From contig NZ_PIOB01000011.1 of the NCBI RefSeq assembly GCF_002909255.1, positions 1 through 64,000 of the forward strand: 64,000 nucleotides of DNA, read 5' to 3'. Position numbers and translations under genes: made by a program. Positions within the stretch are counted from its first letter, which is position 1, and each line of letters starts with the position of its first letter. Positions 61,514 to 64,000 of this stretch are shown in pieces. The stretch comes from Arenibacter hampyeongensis. Its GTDB lineage: Bacteria; Bacteroidota; Bacteroidia; Flavobacteriales; Flavobacteriaceae. The notes beneath the pieces are model-generated. The model saw only the letters and a list, made by a program, of their open reading frames with translations, searched no databases and was not told the DNA's origin.

Positions 61514-63085
61514 ATGGTTAGTAACAATCTGGTAGATGGGCAGGAGAATGTCTTGGATAAGATTAGTTCGGAAGAGATCGATCAGTGTATATATCTGCTT
61601 GGGAAGCTGGTGGAAAACGGACATACGATTTTTGAACTTCCAGAGGAAAAAAGAGTTGCCTTGCTAAAGGCAGCTGGCCAATTATCGAGGCCGGCCAAGA
61701 ATGAATTTAAGCAACGCAAGAAAGACGCTGCCAAGGCGGCCAAGCGTAAAATGATCGAGCGCGATAAGCATGCGCGTAAGGAAACAGGTATTAGAAGTGC
61801 CAGGGAAGCCGCCGTTTTTGTAGCCCCAAAATTACTGACTGCTCCCATTAAGGAGACTTTGGATGAGCTGGAATTGGAATCCCCTCGAAATTGCTATGTA
61901 TGTAAAGCTGTATATACAAAGCTACATCATTTCTATGATGCCATGTGCCCAGAATGTGGCGATTATAACTATGCAAAACGTTTTCAGTCGGCCGACCTTA
62001 GCGGGCAGGTTGCTATAGTTACCGGGTCTAGATTAAAAATAGGCTATCATATTACATTAATCTTGTTAAGGGCCGGTGCAACTGTGGTGGCCACTACAAG
62101 GTTTCCTGTGGATTCCGCATTGCGTTTCTCCAAGGAGGAGGATTTTCACGAATGGGGACACAGATTAAAAATACATGGCTTGGATCTAAGACATATACCA
62201 AGTGTTGAAATCTTTTGCAATTTTATAGAACAACAATACGACCGATTGGATATTTTGATCAATAACGCTGCCCAAACAGTGAGAAGGCCGGCAGGATTTT
62301 ACCAGCACCTGATGAAGAATGAGGAGGTTCCTTTACAGGAGTTACCCCCAAGGGCGCAAGAAGTATTGTCCGATCACGATTTTTGTCTACAGGAACTTAA
62401 TAGCCTTACAAAAGGAACTGCAAGTATCCAAAATAATGCCTTGCCGGTTAATTGGCACGCGCCAGAACCGGGAATTGGTATAAGGGCCTCTGCCAAACTT
62501 TCCCAGATTCCCTACAGTTTTGATAGTTCCCTTTCTACCAAGGAAGTTTTTCCCGAAGGAGAATTGGATGCCGACCTGCAGCAGGTTGATTTGCGCAAGA
62601 CCAATAGCTGGAGATTGAAATTAGGGGAGATAGAGACCCCGGAAATGATAGAAGTACAATTGGTAAACGCCATTGCTCCCTTTGTACTTTGCAACCGCTT
62701 GTCTAAACTTATGAGACAAGAAAATACGGGTAAAAAGCATATTATAAACGTTTCTGCCATGGAAGGTAAATTCCATAGGTTTTATAAGGAGGATCGTCAT
62801 CCCCATACCAATATGGCCAAGGCGGCACTGAATATGATGACACATACTTCCGCATTGGATTTTGCCAAGGACGGGGTATTTATGAATGCTGTGGATACGG
62901 GTTGGGTAACGGATGAGGACCCTATAGAATTGTCCAAAAGAAAGGAAGAAATCCATGACTTTCAACCTCCATTGGATATTGTAGATGGAGCCGCTAGGGT
63001 GTTGGATCCGTTGATCGACGGTATTAACACTGGTAAACATTGGTGCGGTAAGTTTCTTAAAGATTACCGTCCCATAGACTGGTAA
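61514..63085 (+). CDS. Zinc-ribbon-containing SDR-family oxidoreductase with atypical active site
   Basis: 523 residues, about twice a normal SDR. The first 125 residues are helical and basic. A CxxC-x14-CxxC zinc ribbon follows (Cys127, 130, 145, 148 in NCYVCK and [10 protein letters not shown]). The Rossmann SDR core begins at [21 protein letters not shown] and NVSAMEGK supply Asn and the catalytic Ser. The usual YxxxK reads HTNMAKAAL, so the catalytic Tyr is replaced by Thr while the Lys is kept. An insertion of about 110 residues splits the fold. Function unknown. Cytoplasmic. It converges, 8 bases apart, with the next gene. Confidence 0.82.
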   Translation: MVSNNLVDGQENVLDKISSEEIDQCIYLLGKLVENGHTIFELPEEKRVALLKAAGQLSRPAKNEFKQRKKDAAKAAKRKMIERDKHARKETGIRSAREAAVFVAPKLLTAPIKETLDELELESPRNCYVCKAVYTKLHHFYDAMCPECGDYNYAKRFQSADLSGQVAIVTGSRLKIGYHITLILLRAGATVVATTRFPVDSALRFSKEEDFHEWGHRLKIHGLDLRHIPSVEIFCNFIEQQYDRLDILINNAAQTVRRPAGFYQHLMKNEEVPLQELPPRAQEVLSDHDFCLQELNSLTKGTASIQNNALPVNWHAPEPGIGIRASAKLSQIPYSFDSSLSTKEVFPEGELDADLQQVDLRKTNSWRLKLGEIETPEMIEVQLVNAIAPFVLCNRLSKLMRQENTGKKHIINVSAMEGKFHRFYKEDRHPHTNMAKAALNMMTHTSALDFAKDGVFMNAVDTGWVTDEDPIELSKRKEEIHDFQPPLDIVDGAARVLDPLIDGINTGKHWCGKFLKDYRPIDW

Positions 63086-63093
63086 TCCGTTTT

Positions 63094-63999
63094 TTAATTA
63101 AAGGTATCTCTCAAGGAAGGGTCTATTTCCAAAGTTTTGCTTTTAGCGAAGCGGTAGGATACTCCAAAATTTATTAAATAATCGGCGAATGCAGCATCCC
63201 CATTTCTGGGACTTCCGGTACCTATTTCGGTTTGTTTATCCGTAACACTTTGGGGTCTATCTCTGCGAACGGCAAAAGGTACATTTAAATTTAAGGTAAA
63301 ATTCTGATACATATAAGCTATGCCGGGTTCTATGGATAGGACATTTCCTGGTCTACGAAAGCCTTCATTGCCCCCAATAATGTCCTTTACCGGTACGGCA
63401 TCAAATCGGGCACCCAAGGAAGTGGAAATATCATTGGACAAACTACAACTAAGGCCTGTGCGAACAGAATATTGGTCTGGTACGGCCATAATGGCCTCAT
63501 TTTCTAAAATAGGGCTAAGTGTCTCCCTAAAGGTCCTGATTCCATTGGTTTCCCTAGGGTTAAACAGGTAAAATCCACCGCCATAGGCAAATAGGCCGCT
63601 GGCTATTTTTTGGTAAAACTGTAAATCAATCGTAAATCCAAAACCACCATCCCCAGGTTGGATGGACTGGTCAACAGGGCGCACTTCAGGACTGCCTTCT
63701 GGCCCTACATTATAAAACACGTCCGTTGCATTATAATCACCGGTGGGTAGTTTTAACCCTAAACCAACCGCAAGGTTCCTATTGGGGTTCAAAGATGGAT
63801 CCAATAGCCAATATCCAATACCTGCCCTTATATCGGCCAAACCCCGTGAAAAAGTACTGTTTCTTTCTTCCCTACCGTGCTCATAGAGGGAAGACCTCGC
63901 ATTTATTACCGTTGGTATTGTAATACTGGTGTAAAACCTCTCGGAAATACCATAGGTAAGGAAAAAGTCCCACGCATGGGAATGATTAATTACCTCGGT
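63094..63999 (-). CDS. Outer-membrane beta-barrel protein, 5' end beyond window
   Basis: The minus frame is open from its TAA stop at 63094 to the right edge, so the N-terminus lies outside; the visible 301 residues are the C-terminal part. Alternating hydrophobic strands and aromatic girdles (LLDPSLNPNRNLAVGLGLKL, GFGFTIDLQFYQKI) and the closing LINFGVSYRF strand are typical of an outer-membrane barrel, similar to the MetA-pathway/transporter barrels (PF13557 type). Substrate and start unknown. Confidence 0.75.
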   Translation of the reverse strand, partial: TEVINHSHAWDFFLTYGISERFYTSITIPTVINARSSLYEHGREERNSTFSRGLADIRAGIGYWLLDPSLNPNRNLAVGLGLKLPTGDYNATDVFYNVGPEGSPEVRPVDQSIQPGDGGFGFTIDLQFYQKIASGLFAYGGGFYLFNPRETNGIRTFRETLSPILENEAIMAVPDQYSVRTGLSCSLSNDISTSLGARFDAVPVKDIIGGNEGFRRPGNVLSIEPGIAYMYQNFTLNLNVPFAVRRDRPQSVTDKQTEIGTGSPRNGDAAFADYLINFGVSYRFAKSKTLEIDPSLRDTFN

Positions 64000-64000
64000 A

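Overview
The window is chromosomal DNA of a Bacteroidota bacterium, almost certainly a member of the Flavobacteriaceae (probably marine; genus not resolvable by eye). The support is a type IX secretion (T9SS) C-terminal sorting domain, Bacteroidota-type promoters (TAnnTTTG at -7), low G+C coding DNA, and family pairs typical of flavobacteria (DUF6702 next to an M1 peptidase; NIF3 next to a COG1579-like coiled-coil protein). No rRNA, tRNA, CRISPR array, insertion sequence or prophage was recognised.

Positions 1-16.0 kb hold three minus-strand genes for large surface proteins. One is a collagen-like protein of at least 2965 residues that runs off the left edge. One is a 382-residue protein with a type B T9SS sorting domain. 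One is a 1813-residue fibre-like protein with thirteen near-identical tandem repeats of 65/66 residues. The collagen-like and repeat proteins share the same N-terminal head module on unrelated stalks.

Positions 16.2-25.2 kb hold peptidase E, two related carboxypeptidase-regulatory-like secreted proteins, DUF6702, an M1 metallopeptidase, TatA and a PAP2 phosphatase. They are separated by unusually repetitive non-coding DNA: 176-bp and 166-bp tandem arrays with REP-like hairpins, and runs of drifting 7-bp repeats.

Positions 25.2-49 kb are mostly housekeeping: O-methyltransferase, GNAT, kynureninase plus an MFS permease, a ClpP paralogue, kynurenine 3-monooxygenase, NIF3, LpxK, a TPR hybrid histidine kinase coupled to a GAPDH, LipA, two ECF sigma factors (one with an RskA-like anti-sigma factor), MurB, an aminotransferase, an aspartyl protease with PDZ, DUF1573 and ValS.

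Positions 49-60.1 kb hold the most interesting unit, an eight-gene plus-strand operon (51343-60096). It encodes a LacI regulator, a DUF6807 lipoprotein, two Tat-signal Gfo/Idh/MocA oxidoreductases, a DUF1080 (3-keto-glycoside hydrolase family) lipoprotein, a NagA-like deacetylase with a secretion signal, an Nramp-family permease lacking the family's metal-binding residues, and a NagB-like deaminase. I infer an oxidative, largely periplasmic route for an N-acetylated amino-sugar glycoside. It is probably autoregulated through TGTGTA/TACACA operators in front of the LacI gene. The window ends with HopJ-family, unknown secreted, zinc-ribbon SDR and outer-membrane barrel genes; the last is cut by the right edge.
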